Part shown: positions 33,727-42,434 of the stretch, in pieces | Position numbering within the stretch: the first letter of the stretch is position 1 | Layout of the letters: each line of letters begins with the position of its first letter | Assembly (NCBI GenBank): GCA_021740905.1 | Contig: JAIOYV010000004.1 | Span: 62,001-126,000, forward strand | Origin: Bacteroidales bacterium | Lineage (GTDB): Bacteria > Bacteroidota > Bacteroidia > Bacteroidales > M50B96 | DNA: 64,000 nt | Direction of reading: 5' to 3' | Made by a program: the position numbers and the translations under genes | The notes under the pieces: model-generated | Seen by the model: the letters and a program-made list of their open reading frames with translations, nothing else | Told to the model about the DNA's origin: nothing | Databases searched by the model: none

Positions 33727-34593
33727 ATGCGGCAACTTAAAATTTCAAAACAAATAACCCATCGGGCCGATGAATCGATAAGCCGCTATTTTCAGGAGAT
33801 AAACAAATATTCGATGATTTCTGCTGAAGAGGAGGTCGAATTGGCTTTGCGTATCAGAGAAGGGGATGATGAGGCCCTCGAAAAGCTGGTCGTGGCCAAT
33901 CTCCGTTTTGTGATTTCAGTAGCCAAACAATATCAAAATCAGGGACTATCGTTCTCCGATTTAATCAACGAAGGGAATCTCGGTTTGGTAAAAGCCGCCA
34001 CAAAGTTTGACGAGACACGGGGTTTTAAATTCATCTCGTATGCAGTTTGGTGGATACGCCAATCAATAATCCAGGCTATTTCGGAGCAAACAAGGATTGT
34101 ACGTTTGCCATTGAACAGGCTTTCATCGATCAATAAAATCACAAAAGCAATCCCTTACCTCGAACAGGCATTCGAACGCGAACCAACCGATTCGGAAATT
34201 GCAGAATATCTCGAATTGAGCGACGACGAAGTAAAAATTGCCAACAATATCAAGAAACGTCAGTACTCTTTTGATAAACCGCTGACGAATGATGGCGACA
34301 GTGATTTCAGTTTGTACGATGTAGTGCAGAATGATGTTATCCCGGCCACCGATAACAATACGATGATAGAGTCGCTATTGACCAATATAAAGAGGGCGTT
34401 AAACAAGCTATCGAAAAGAGAGGCAGCTGTACTTACAATGTCGTTTGGCTTGTTTAGTACGTCGAGCTATTCGCTGCATGACATAGCCTTAAAATATGAC
34501 ATGTCATCGGAGCGAGTAAGGCAAATACGAAGCACTGGTCTCCTTAAGTTAAAGACTATGCTTAAAGGTAATTACACCCTCTTGGAGCATTAA
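33727..34593 (+). CDS. RpoD-like sigma-70 factor (probable alternative paralogue)
   Basis: A 288-residue sigma-70 protein with regions 1.2 to 4: 'MRQLKISKQITHRADESISR', region 2 'LINEGNLGLVKAATKFDETR' and 'GFKFISYAVWWIRQSIIQAI', region 3 around 'LPLNRLSSINKI', region 4 'LSKREAAVLTMSFGLF' with the helix 'SLHDIALKYDMSSERVRQI'. This is the Bacteroidota RpoD layout. Regions 3 and 4 differ more from the conserved primary sigma than region 2 does (from memory of that family), so I favour a second, condition-specific RpoD paralogue. Its place inside an RRM/Csp cassette supports a cold or envelope-stress role. Whether the genome has another rpoD cannot be seen here. Confidence 0.85.
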   Translation: MRQLKISKQITHRADESISRYFQEINKYSMISAEEEVELALRIREGDDEALEKLVVANLRFVISVAKQYQNQGLSFSDLINEGNLGLVKAATKFDETRGFKFISYAVWWIRQSIIQAISEQTRIVRLPLNRLSSINKITKAIPYLEQAFEREPTDSEIAEYLELSDDEVKIANNIKKRQYSFDKPLTNDGDSDFSLYDVVQNDVIPATDNNTMIESLLTNIKRALNKLSKREAAVLTMSFGLFSTSSYSLHDIALKYDMSSERVRQIRSTGLLKLKTMLKGNYTLLEH

Positions 34594-34644
34594 GATCAAT
34601 CGGGTGATCAATAGAATAATTAATAATAATATAAACAAGAGTAA

Positions 34645-35202
34645 ATGGGTAGATCGCAAGAATCGTTCAACAAAAAAGAAGTAAGGAACAAAAAAGAGAA
34701 AAAGAGAAAAGACAAAGAAAAAAAGAGGATTGCCAGAAAGGATACCGAAAAGAAAGGAAGCCTCGACGACATGATTGCTTATGTGGATGAGAATGGGGTA
34801 ATTTCTTCAACACCTCCCGATCCCAGCAAGAAAACTGTGATCAATGCAGAAGATATTGAAATAAGTAGCCCAAATCGCGATTCGATGGATAAACCTGATC
34901 CGATCCGCAAGGGGGTTGTGACCTTTTTTAACGACTCGAAAGGATATGGTTTTATCAAAGATTTGGTAACACAGGAAAGTGTATTTGTGCATATTAACAA
35001 TTTGCTCGAAGATATTAAGGAGAACAACATTGTAAACTTTGAAGTTGGGATGGGGCCCAAAGGGCCTGCCGCCACACAAGTAAAGTTGTTCAAAGAAGTA
35101 GTCACCAAGATAGAACCGGCACCTATAAAAGAGGTCACAGAAACAAGAGAAGCGACCGAATCAAAAGAAGTGACTCCTAATATAGAAGAAGCCACAAATT
35201 AA
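34645..35202 (+). CDS. Cold-shock-domain protein with basic N-terminal tail
   Basis: A 185-residue protein. Residues 1-45 are very Lys/Arg-rich ('KKEKKRKDKEKKRIARK'), probably an RNA-binding tail. A linker with 'DDMIAYVDENGVISSTPPD' follows, then a cold-shock domain (about 88-150) with 'GVVTFFNDSKGYGFIKD' (RNP1) and 'SVFVHINNL' (RNP2), and an acidic Thr/Glu-rich C-terminus. This layout is known in Bacteroidota, where such proteins are linked to ribosome or RNA metabolism and often lie near DEAD-box helicases. It is the fourth gene of the cassette, 51 nt after the sigma factor, and ends 11 nt before the convergent FabH-like gene. Confidence 0.9.
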   Translation: MGRSQESFNKKEVRNKKEKKRKDKEKKRIARKDTEKKGSLDDMIAYVDENGVISSTPPDPSKKTVINAEDIEISSPNRDSMDKPDPIRKGVVTFFNDSKGYGFIKDLVTQESVFVHINNLLEDIKENNIVNFEVGMGPKGPAATQVKLFKEVVTKIEPAPIKEVTETREATESKEVTPNIEEATN

Positions 35203-35213
35203 AATTTTATAAT

Positions 35214-36296
35214 TTACATCTTGTAAATCATTGTATTGATATTCATTCCTGCCCCAACCGATGCAAAAACAAGTGAGTCGCCTTCGCCAATATGGTAGCC
35301 CTCCATTTTGCCTTTCAGAATAAGATCAAACAATGTAGGCAAGGTTGCCACGGATGTATTGCCGAGCCACGAAATGGTCATGGGCATAATGTTTTCAGGT
35401 GTGTCTACAATATCGTAAAGTTTATACAACCTTTTCAAAATGGCATCATCCATTTTTCCATTGGCTTGATGGATAAGAAGTGTCTTAATTTCACTTAGAT
35501 GAGTATTGCACTTATCAAGGCAATCTTTAATGGCCTGGGGCACCGTTTCGAGTGCATATTGATAAAGCTTTCGCCCGTTCATCTTTAAAAACAGATTGTC
35601 CTTTATGGGATAGTCGGGATTGTATGATTTCTCCATGTGCAACATTTTGGAATGAAGCAAAGTATCGGAACGTGTTTTATGTGCAAGTATCCCAATTGGT
35701 TTACTACTTTCCCTGGCTTCAAGGATAACAGCTCCGGCTCCATCGGCATACAACATACTGTCGCGGTCGTGCGGGTCGGAAACCCTGGATAATATCTCTG
35801 CCCCGATCACCAATATTTTTTTGGCATCGCCCGACTTAATATAATAATCAGCCTGTATTACACCTTGTAACCAACCCGGGCAGCCAAAAGTCACATCGTA
35901 AGCTACAGTATTCGGGCTTTTAATCCCTAATTTATATTTCACCCGGGCAGCCAAACTAGGCACTATGTCCGACCGGTTATTGTCGCTCCTTACATCGCCA
36001 AAATTATGTGCAACAATAATATAGTCTAATTCTTCTTTGTTGATTTTTGAGGTTTTGATAGCATCCTCTGCAGCAAAACAGGCAATGTCTGAGGTCACCT
36101 TTGTACCAGTAACATGCCTTCTTTCAGCAATTGTTGTAATTTCCAGAAACTTATCAATTATTTCCTGATTTGTTTTATTTAACTTGATTCCGTCTGTTTC
36201 ATAAAAATCGTTCCCAAGAAAATCCTCGTTTCTAACACGAGTAGGGGGAATGTAATTTCCCGTTCCAGTGATCACACTGTAGATTGTTTCGCTCAT
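35214..36296 (-). CDS. FabH-like 3-oxoacyl-ACP synthase III
   Basis: A 360-residue thiolase-fold enzyme. The catalytic triad is visible: Cys in 'DVTFGCPGWLQG', His in 'LIHQANGKM' and Asn in 'SWLGNTSVATLP'. 'DSMLYADGAGAVILE' and the N-terminus 'YSVITGTGNYIPPTRVRNE' support a KAS III of the FabH/ketosynthase group. It should condense an acyl-CoA starter with malonyl-ACP. The start is ATG 36296; the 28 residues upstream in the track are non-coding. The sequence seems more divergent than housekeeping FabH, and its place at the end of a glycan cluster suggests an acyl group for a surface product, a suggestion from context only. A TATTTTTG box lies at 36325-36318. Confidence 0.87.
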   Translation of the reverse strand: MSETIYSVITGTGNYIPPTRVRNEDFLGNDFYETDGIKLNKTNQEIIDKFLEITTIAERRHVTGTKVTSDIACFAAEDAIKTSKINKEELDYIIVAHNFGDVRSDNNRSDIVPSLAARVKYKLGIKSPNTVAYDVTFGCPGWLQGVIQADYYIKSGDAKKILVIGAEILSRVSDPHDRDSMLYADGAGAVILEARESSKPIGILAHKTRSDTLLHSKMLHMEKSYNPDYPIKDNLFLKMNGRKLYQYALETVPQAIKDCLDKCNTHLSEIKTLLIHQANGKMDDAILKRLYKLYDIVDTPENIMPMTISWLGNTSVATLPTLFDLILKGKMEGYHIGEGDSLVFASVGAGMNINTMIYKM

Positions 36297-36513
36297 ATTT
36301 AAAATTATTTCGAATGACAAAAATAACAAAAAAGCCGATTTGATGAAAATGTGTCTTAGTTGAACGAGACAATTGGCCATCTGCTTCTGTATAGAAATAC
36401 CGATAAGTCTTTCTACAAGATAAATAACAAGTATTCAATTTGTTTTTTAAGGCTAAATATCAAACAAAAATGAAATGGATTATAGGGTAGGTTTTATGTG
36501 CCTTTACCTATTA

Positions 36514-37173
36514 TCAAGCATATTTCGCGTCCTTAAACCCCAATACATAATCGATATATACCGGGAACCATTTGCCTATTATGGGCAAAAGGTATCCTTT
36601 TTCAAAAATAGTAAAATTGCTTTCCAGAAATTTTGAAACATGTTTCCTCGATTCGCCAAATTCCTCCTTGGCTTTCTTTTTCGAATACATCGAAACCACA
36701 CTGTCGAGCAGCTTGCTTTCCATAGGGCATATCGTAATAAATACGCCATCGGGTTTTAATATCCTTTTGATTTCATCGACAGCCGCATCCAAATCATCGA
36801 CAAACTCCAAAACGCTTACTGCCACGATAGCATCAAAAGAGTTTGAGCCGAAATTTGTTTTTTCGATGCTTTGTGTGCTATAGCTGCAATGCGAAATATT
36901 GAAGTGCTCACATATTTTATTTATCGGATCAACATAGGAGTGAATATCGCATGTGGTAAGGGTGTCGCAATATTTTGAAAGTTCAGGTATGAATACCCCA
37001 CTCCCGGTCCCAATTTCGAGGAGGCTGACGTAGTGTTTGCCAGCCAGGTGAGGAAGAATCCGCTTGAAACGATATTGCTGGATGTATTTTATCGGGAACT
37101 TATAATTCCAATCGTAATAATCAACCTTGCCGGTTTTCGAAAGTAAGTCTTTTGGGGGCAAATCAAGTTTCAT
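36514..37173 (-). CDS. Class I SAM-dependent methyltransferase
   Basis: A 219-residue methyltransferase. Motif I is 'LLEIGTGSGVFIPELSK' (about 50-66), motif II 'LTTCDIHSYVDPI', motif III 'FDAIVAVSVLEFVDDLD' (about 113-129) and 'IKRILKPDGVFITICPMES' follows. This is the Methyltransf_11 type, which methylates small molecules or sugars and lipids. It lies in the same direction as the GT-C gene, 41 nt downstream, inside the glycan cluster, so O-methylation of a sugar or a lipid carrier is plausible. The acceptor cannot be predicted. Confidence 0.85.
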   Translation of the reverse strand: MKLDLPPKDLLSKTGKVDYYDWNYKFPIKYIQQYRFKRILPHLAGKHYVSLLEIGTGSGVFIPELSKYCDTLTTCDIHSYVDPINKICEHFNISHCSYSTQSIEKTNFGSNSFDAIVAVSVLEFVDDLDAAVDEIKRILKPDGVFITICPMESKLLDSVVSMYSKKKAKEEFGESRKHVSKFLESNFTIFEKGYLLPIIGKWFPVYIDYVLGFKDAKYA

Positions 37174-37214
37174 CCTAATAGTTTATTTGTTGAATACACT
37201 TTCTACTTAGTTGT

Positions 37215-38726
37215 TTATTGTAAGGTTTCGTTTGTACGGAACTTTCTTAATCGGTAAGTCTGGAATGTGGTATCTGAAAGAGGGGTGAAGTTTCGGTTCA
37301 GATAGAGATCTAATTCGTTGTGTTTGAAATCTACATTTAAGAGATTGCTTACATTTTCTTCGAGTATGTAGAAATATTTATTGTTTGTGGCGTAATTTGC
37401 CATAAAAAACGAATCAAGTTGATTGCCGCCTTTCAAGACCCAACTTTTTAGCTTAAAGCCCTGGTCGTAATCAATGTTTCCGGGTATCCCCAAGAATTTG
37501 TTTTCTCCTTTGTATTGAAACTGGAAATTATCCTGATAAATATTTGGATAAATATAAATGTTTTCGCCAGGTTTTTCAATCGATTCCAAATAATTGGTAA
37601 GCTGGGCAAATTGTTGGTTAGGCTTAAAATAGAATATGGCAGAGCTAAGGTTTACTACAATCAGTATAGATAATATTATTGCGCCCCAGCTTTGCTTAAG
37701 AGATATAATGCCAAAAAAACTAAGTAGCAGGATGATGGTGAAGAAAAATAAGGTATGCCAAAAATTGATTAAATGGGTGTCGACAATGAAATACAAGGTT
37801 ACCAATCCAAGCAGGGAAATCAGAAAAAGTAGTGCCAGTTGTTTTGTTTGCGCAATTAGTTTCTTTCGTGAATAAAAAATGGCAATGGCCACAAGTATGT
37901 AAAAAGCCCTTAACAAATATCGTCCAATTTTAATATTTTGAAGATAGTTGTTAGCTACAATGGAATTTTCTGTTTTTACAATGGCAAAATTTATGGCTCC
38001 CAGAAAACTTGGTGATGAGTTATCGAGTTGCAAATAAGTGTTGAACTGTGTAAATATGACATTGGCCAAGGCACTTAAAGCAAGGATGGGCAACAACATG
38101 TCGGTACAATATGTTAAAAACCTTTTAAAACCCTTATCAAACCAAACAGCTGTTCCAAAAGCCAATAGTAAAATTGACAGGTAGTACTGGGTAATTACAG
38201 CCAGCGTGCTTAGTAGGATAAAAAGTATACGTACCTTTGTAGGAGGCGGGTCTTCTTTCAGGTATTTGTCCAGGAAAATATAAATCAACATGGCGGTCAA
38301 TAACAATACTAATGCATAATATCGGATAGTAGTTGCTGCAAAAATGGTAAAGTTGGCAGTGGCCACCAGGATCATAAACAGGCTAAGGATCAACTTCGAT
38401 TTTTCGTATTTACGAACGGTCAGGTATATGAAAACCATAAATACGATGACCAGGATCAAGGCCAATATCCTGGCAAAAAAATAGGATGGCGACAGGTGCA
38501 TCCAAAGCGAAAGGAGGAAAAAATACAAGGGGGCTTGTGTTTCCCAATTCAAAGCCCTGGTTATTACTTCACCCACAGGTAAGGATGAAGTAATCAAGCT
38601 GGATGCCTCGTCAATCCAAACATCGTTAAAAACGATACGAGAAATGCTTACCCCAAGTAGAGCAAGAATGCCCAACAGAAGAGGAAAGTGTTCGATGAAA
38701 AAACGATGATTATTTCTTTTCAACAT
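37215..38726 (-). CDS. GT-C family glycosyltransferase (ArnT/PMT-like), paralogue 1
   Basis: A 503-residue polytopic protein with about eleven hydrophobic helices. The first extracytoplasmic loop has 'NDVWIDEASSLITSSLP', the Asp-Glu pair expected of GT-C enzymes, followed by 'WETQAPLYFFLLSLWMH', and the C-terminal 120 residues form a soluble periplasmic domain. GT-C enzymes transfer a sugar from a polyprenyl-phosphate donor outside the inner membrane. It overlaps the preceding GT2 gene by 17 nt, so the pair is coupled; the GT2 enzyme may make the lipid-linked donor. The gene at 39841 is a clear paralogue. Confidence 0.85.
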   Translation of the reverse strand: MLKRNNHRFFIEHFPLLLGILALLGVSISRIVFNDVWIDEASSLITSSLPVGEVITRALNWETQAPLYFFLLSLWMHLSPSYFFARILALILVIVFMVFIYLTVRKYEKSKLILSLFMILVATANFTIFAATTIRYYALVLLLTAMLIYIFLDKYLKEDPPPTKVRILFILLSTLAVITQYYLSILLLAFGTAVWFDKGFKRFLTYCTDMLLPILALSALANVIFTQFNTYLQLDNSSPSFLGAINFAIVKTENSIVANNYLQNIKIGRYLLRAFYILVAIAIFYSRKKLIAQTKQLALLFLISLLGLVTLYFIVDTHLINFWHTLFFFTIILLLSFFGIISLKQSWGAIILSILIVVNLSSAIFYFKPNQQFAQLTNYLESIEKPGENIYIYPNIYQDNFQFQYKGENKFLGIPGNIDYDQGFKLKSWVLKGGNQLDSFFMANYATNNKYFYILEENVSNLLNVDFKHNELDLYLNRNFTPLSDTTFQTYRLRKFRTNETLQ

Positions 38727-39756
38727 TCGTGGCCCTCAATATACGTGTACTTAAATGAAACGACTCCTCAAAATATCGCTTATTTTGCAAAGCTATAAAC
38801 CCCAGGCTAAGAAACTGGATGGCGATTACCAGATTAAAGCCCCCTATAAAGAAAGAATAGGGCCGCTCCTTGAAAACCTGTGCGATTGCCACCGTAAATT
38901 TGTCGTCGAAGAATTGGGTCTCCATCACAATATCGGGGTAAATCTGAAAGGTGTTGTAAAATATCCAGGCCAAGATATAGAGCGATGTAATCATGGTAAT
39001 TATACCAATCCCTATAAAAAAAATGTAAGGCCGGAAAATAAATCCAGACATAAGGCCCGACATAACCCCTTTCAATACCCTGATGCTCGATGTACGTTTA
39101 GCACCCACCTGGTTTTGCAACTGCCAGTTCAGGTGGGCAGGTATTTCTTCTATCCTGGCCCGCAGGATCATTGCTTTGTACATGATCTCAGGGTTTATTT
39201 CATAGTCCTTGGTTTTTAGGTTCAGGTTTTTGATGAAGTCAGCTTTATAGGCCCTCACCATCCCTGTAAACGTGTAATACTTTTCCTGCGAAGCAAAACG
39301 CATGAACCGGTTTACGAAACGGCTCATCAAAGCCCTGGTAAAGGGTACGTTCGAAACTTTCCCGCCTGGCATGTAACACGAGGCATTAACAATGTCGGCC
39401 TGGGTTTCTATTTGCTTGTCGACCAATACTTCGATGTGCTCGACCGAATAGCTCAAGTCAATGTCGAGCACGACTATAATTTCACCTTTGGCATTTTTGA
39501 AACCGGTTTGCAGGGCACGTCCCAGGTTCAAGTTTATGGGGTGGTGGATTACCCTTACTTGTGGGATCCGTTCCTGGCATTGGTTGGCCAGAGCTTCCGT
39601 GTTGTCTTTGCTACCATCGTTCACAAGAAGTATTTCCCAATCGTATTTGCCCAAGTTTTCCATGTAGTCAACAAGGGTTTGGATATTGTCCACCAGAATA
39701 GCTTCCTCGTTATAGGCCGGGAGCACAAGGGAAACGAAATACTTCTTTTCATTCAT
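38710..39756 (-). CDS. GT2 glycosyltransferase with C-terminal membrane helices
   Basis: A 348-residue family 2 glycosyltransferase. 'SLVLPAYNEEAILVDNI', 'LLVNDGSKDNTEALA', 'LGRALQTGFKNAKGEIIVVL' and the metal motif 'DIDLSYSVEHIE' mark the GT-A domain (about 5-230). Two or three hydrophobic helices at about 240-265 and 300-325 anchor it, as in polyprenyl-phosphate mannosyl or glucosyl synthases. It probably makes a lipid-linked sugar for the two adjacent GT-C enzymes. Start set at ATG 39756 (the track uses a GTG three codons upstream). It overlaps the downstream GT-C gene. Confidence 0.87.
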   Translation of the reverse strand: MNEKKYFVSLVLPAYNEEAILVDNIQTLVDYMENLGKYDWEILLVNDGSKDNTEALANQCQERIPQVRVIHHPINLNLGRALQTGFKNAKGEIIVVLDIDLSYSVEHIEVLVDKQIETQADIVNASCYMPGGKVSNVPFTRALMSRFVNRFMRFASQEKYYTFTGMVRAYKADFIKNLNLKTKDYEINPEIMYKAMILRARIEEIPAHLNWQLQNQVGAKRTSSIRVLKGVMSGLMSGFIFRPYIFFIGIGIITMITSLYILAWIFYNTFQIYPDIVMETQFFDDKFTVAIAQVFKERPYSFFIGGFNLVIAIQFLSLGFIALQNKRYFEESFHLSTRILRATNVEKK

Positions 39757-39840
39757 AGTTGTCACTTTTTTAGTCCATCAAATCAGTTAACCTTAAAGAG
39801 ATTATCTCTCTTATTGTTTACGCTAAAATAGATAATTATT

Positions 39841-41337
39841 TCAATACCGAAATTTCCTTAAGCGATAAATCGTAAAAGTTGTATCGGAAATAAGGTTGAA
39901 GTTTTGATCTAACCAGGAATCAAATTGCTGGAACTTAAAATCGACATGCGATAGGTTATGAACCCTGTTTTCAAGTAAATAAAAACTTTTTTGGTTTCTG
40001 TCCCTATTCATGGTGAAAAACGAATCAAGCTGGTTGTCTCCTTGTAGTGCATACAACTGCAGATTGTAGCCCAAATCGTAGTCAATCGCTTTAGGCAGGG
40101 GGATTAACTCATTTTTTCCTGAGTACTGAAACTGAAAAATATCTTCGAATATATTCGGATAGATATAAATATTCTCATCGTAGCTTTCATCAGCTTCTAA
40201 ATATTGATTCAGATTGGCTAAGTATCTGGCCGGTTTACTGAAAAATATTGCTGAGTATAGGTTTACAAGTACTAAAATAGAGAATATTATCAGACTCCAC
40301 TTTTTCTGTAATGCAGTGATGGCAAAAAACAGAAAGAGCAGGATAATTGTGTTGAAGAAAAGAATATGCCAGAACTGGATGAAATTTGAATGGATTAGGA
40401 AATACAACACAAATAAGCCAATGGTATTAATCAGAATCAAGATTAATAAATAGTATCCCCACTTGGGGATATTCTTCCTATAAATCAAAAGGGCAATCCC
40501 AACCACGAGAAAAAATCCTCTTAATGTGTGTCTTACAATCTTGGAATCATGAAAATAATTTAGATTTATGATGGCACTTTCGATATTCTTTATCCCGAAT
40601 TTTAAAGCCCCCAAAAGACTTGGTCTTGCTTCTTCAATGGTAACAAACACATTATACTGCGAGCAGATAATATTAAACAAGGCGAATAAAGTAAGGACGG
40701 GCAAAACCATATCGACGCCATATTTTATAAATCGTTTAAAACCCAAGTGTATCCATATTGTTATCCCGAAAGCCAAGAGAAATATGCTCAAATAATATTG
40801 GGTAAGCACAGCTAATATGCTTAAAACAATAAACAGAAGCCGTATTTTTACTGAGGGTGGATCGTTGTTCAGGTATCTGCGAAGGAAAATATCGATTAAC
40901 AATACAGACAATAGCAAAGCCACACTATAGTATCTCACTGTTACAGCCGACAAAATAACAAAATAAGCACTGGCTACTACAGCCAAGTAAAGGCTCTGGA
41001 TAAGCTTCGATTTTTCATATCGATAAATAATTTTATAAATGATGAAGATGAATAAAGAAACCAGAATCAAGGACAATACCCTCGCAAAAAAATAGGAAGG
41101 ATAGATTTGCATCCAAAGATAAAGAATGAGATAATACAGAGGTGCTTGTGATTCCCAGATCAATGCTGTATGAAATACTTTTTGATAAGGCATTGTTGCT
41201 GTCACTAAACTCGAAGCCTCGTCAATCCAGACATCATTTAAAACGATGCGATAAATACTTACCCCCAGCAGTACAAGTACTCCCAGAAAAAAAGGAAGGT
41301 GATCGATGAAAAAAGATTGATTATTTCTTTTTATCAT
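39841..41337 (-). CDS. GT-C family glycosyltransferase, paralogue 2
   Basis: A 498-residue polytopic protein closely similar to the product of the 37215 gene over its whole length: both start 'M(L/I)KRNN' and share 'NDVWIDEASSL', 'QAPLY', 'SYFFAR', 'YEKSKLI' and 'TQYYLSI'. The start is placed at ATG 41337 by this alignment; the track's TTG at 41373 would overlap the deacetylase gene. About eleven membrane helices and a periplasmic C-terminal domain are expected. It probably adds a second, related sugar in the same glycan. The two copies sit on either side of the GT2 gene, as if from a local duplication. Confidence 0.84.
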   Translation of the reverse strand: MIKRNNQSFFIDHLPFFLGVLVLLGVSIYRIVLNDVWIDEASSLVTATMPYQKVFHTALIWESQAPLYYLILYLWMQIYPSYFFARVLSLILVSLFIFIIYKIIYRYEKSKLIQSLYLAVVASAYFVILSAVTVRYYSVALLLSVLLIDIFLRRYLNNDPPSVKIRLLFIVLSILAVLTQYYLSIFLLAFGITIWIHLGFKRFIKYGVDMVLPVLTLFALFNIICSQYNVFVTIEEARPSLLGALKFGIKNIESAIINLNYFHDSKIVRHTLRGFFLVVGIALLIYRKNIPKWGYYLLILILINTIGLFVLYFLIHSNFIQFWHILFFNTIILLFLFFAITALQKKWSLIIFSILVLVNLYSAIFFSKPARYLANLNQYLEADESYDENIYIYPNIFEDIFQFQYSGKNELIPLPKAIDYDLGYNLQLYALQGDNQLDSFFTMNRDRNQKSFYLLENRVHNLSHVDFKFQQFDSWLDQNFNLISDTTFTIYRLRKFRY

Positions 41338-41369
41338 TGGTTTATTGTCTTCGATAAAATTAATAAATA

Positions 41370-42302
41370 TCAACTGCCAGCCGTTCGCGCATGTTCTTCC
41401 ATTGTAACAAGCCGAAATTTGCTTTTCAGTTTTTTTATCACATACTTGAAAACCCTGGATTTTGTTTCACTATCGATGTTCATCCCTGGAAAAAAAGCAA
41501 GCTGTGTTACTTTGTCGCCACCAATCAAATCAAGGGGGTGGAGCAAAAAGCTTGGCGAGGTGCGGGTGATTTTGCACATAAACAGGGCAATGCCTATATA
41601 GGATTTCATCAACAGGGGGGAAATGCCGCTCAAGTATAACAAGTAGCTTAAATGAAAGGGGGTTTTGATAATGGGGATGGTAGTTACGGGTATTTCCAGT
41701 AATTTTTTGCTATCACGAAGCTGGTGGTAGTAGGGTCTTAGAGGCCGCAGGCCATCTCTGAAGGTGCCAAATAATTCGCTGCGATCCTTTTTTTCTTCTT
41801 TGCTTAAATCCGATTTCCAGAAATAATATTTGCGGGCAATAGGGCCAATGTATGTTGGTAAGGTGGAGGCATCGAAAATATAATCGCGATCGTTTAACAC
41901 TTCCAGCAATTCCATACTCCAGCTAAAGCCCGGCCCTCGAAATCCACGGGTTTTGTAGCCGGTGGCTTTTTCGATGGCCTTTTCAGCATCGTCGATTTCC
42001 TTTTCCAATTCCTGCCTGGAATATTTTTGCAGCCACGATTCGTGATGGAAGGAATGATTCCCGATTTCGTGCCCCCGATCGGTGATCATTCTTAGCCAGG
42101 GAATATTCTCTTCGATTGAAGCATCCTTGCCTACCACAAAAAAGGTGATCCTCAATTCCAGTTCATCCAGCAAATCGAGGATGTAGGGTACAAAAATCGA
42201 AAGGTACGAAGGGTATTTGTCCCAACCTTCATCGCCATGTATTTTCATGTACGACCATTGGTTGTCCAAATCGAGCGATATGCTTGCAATCCTGTTTTTC
42301 AT
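41370..42302 (-). CDS. NodB-like polysaccharide deacetylase
   Basis: A 310-residue polysaccharide deacetylase of the CE4/NodB type. The metal-binding Asp lies in 'ASISLDLDNQW' (DxD in place of the usual DD), and the His pair in 'HEIGNHSFHHESW'. 'YKTRGFRGPGFSW' matches the motif 3 Arg. The protein has no signal peptide, as in the deacetylases of lipid-linked oligosaccharide synthesis. In a cluster with wecB it may remove an N-acetyl group from a HexNAc residue. It is followed by the GT-C paralogue 2 gene after 32 nt. Confidence 0.85.
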   Translation of the reverse strand: MKNRIASISLDLDNQWSYMKIHGDEGWDKYPSYLSIFVPYILDLLDELELRITFFVVGKDASIEENIPWLRMITDRGHEIGNHSFHHESWLQKYSRQELEKEIDDAEKAIEKATGYKTRGFRGPGFSWSMELLEVLNDRDYIFDASTLPTYIGPIARKYYFWKSDLSKEEKKDRSELFGTFRDGLRPLRPYYHQLRDSKKLLEIPVTTIPIIKTPFHLSYLLYLSGISPLLMKSYIGIALFMCKITRTSPSFLLHPLDLIGGDKVTQLAFFPGMNIDSETKSRVFKYVIKKLKSKFRLVTMEEHARTAGS

Positions 42303-42434
42303 TCATCAAAATTTAGCCACAAATTACACAAATTACACGAATGAATTGATTGGCACTAATTTGCATCCATAATTGCATCCAAATCTTTTAATCATTCTAC
42401 AGTGTATTAAATGGTTTATCATGGTTGTTTTATG

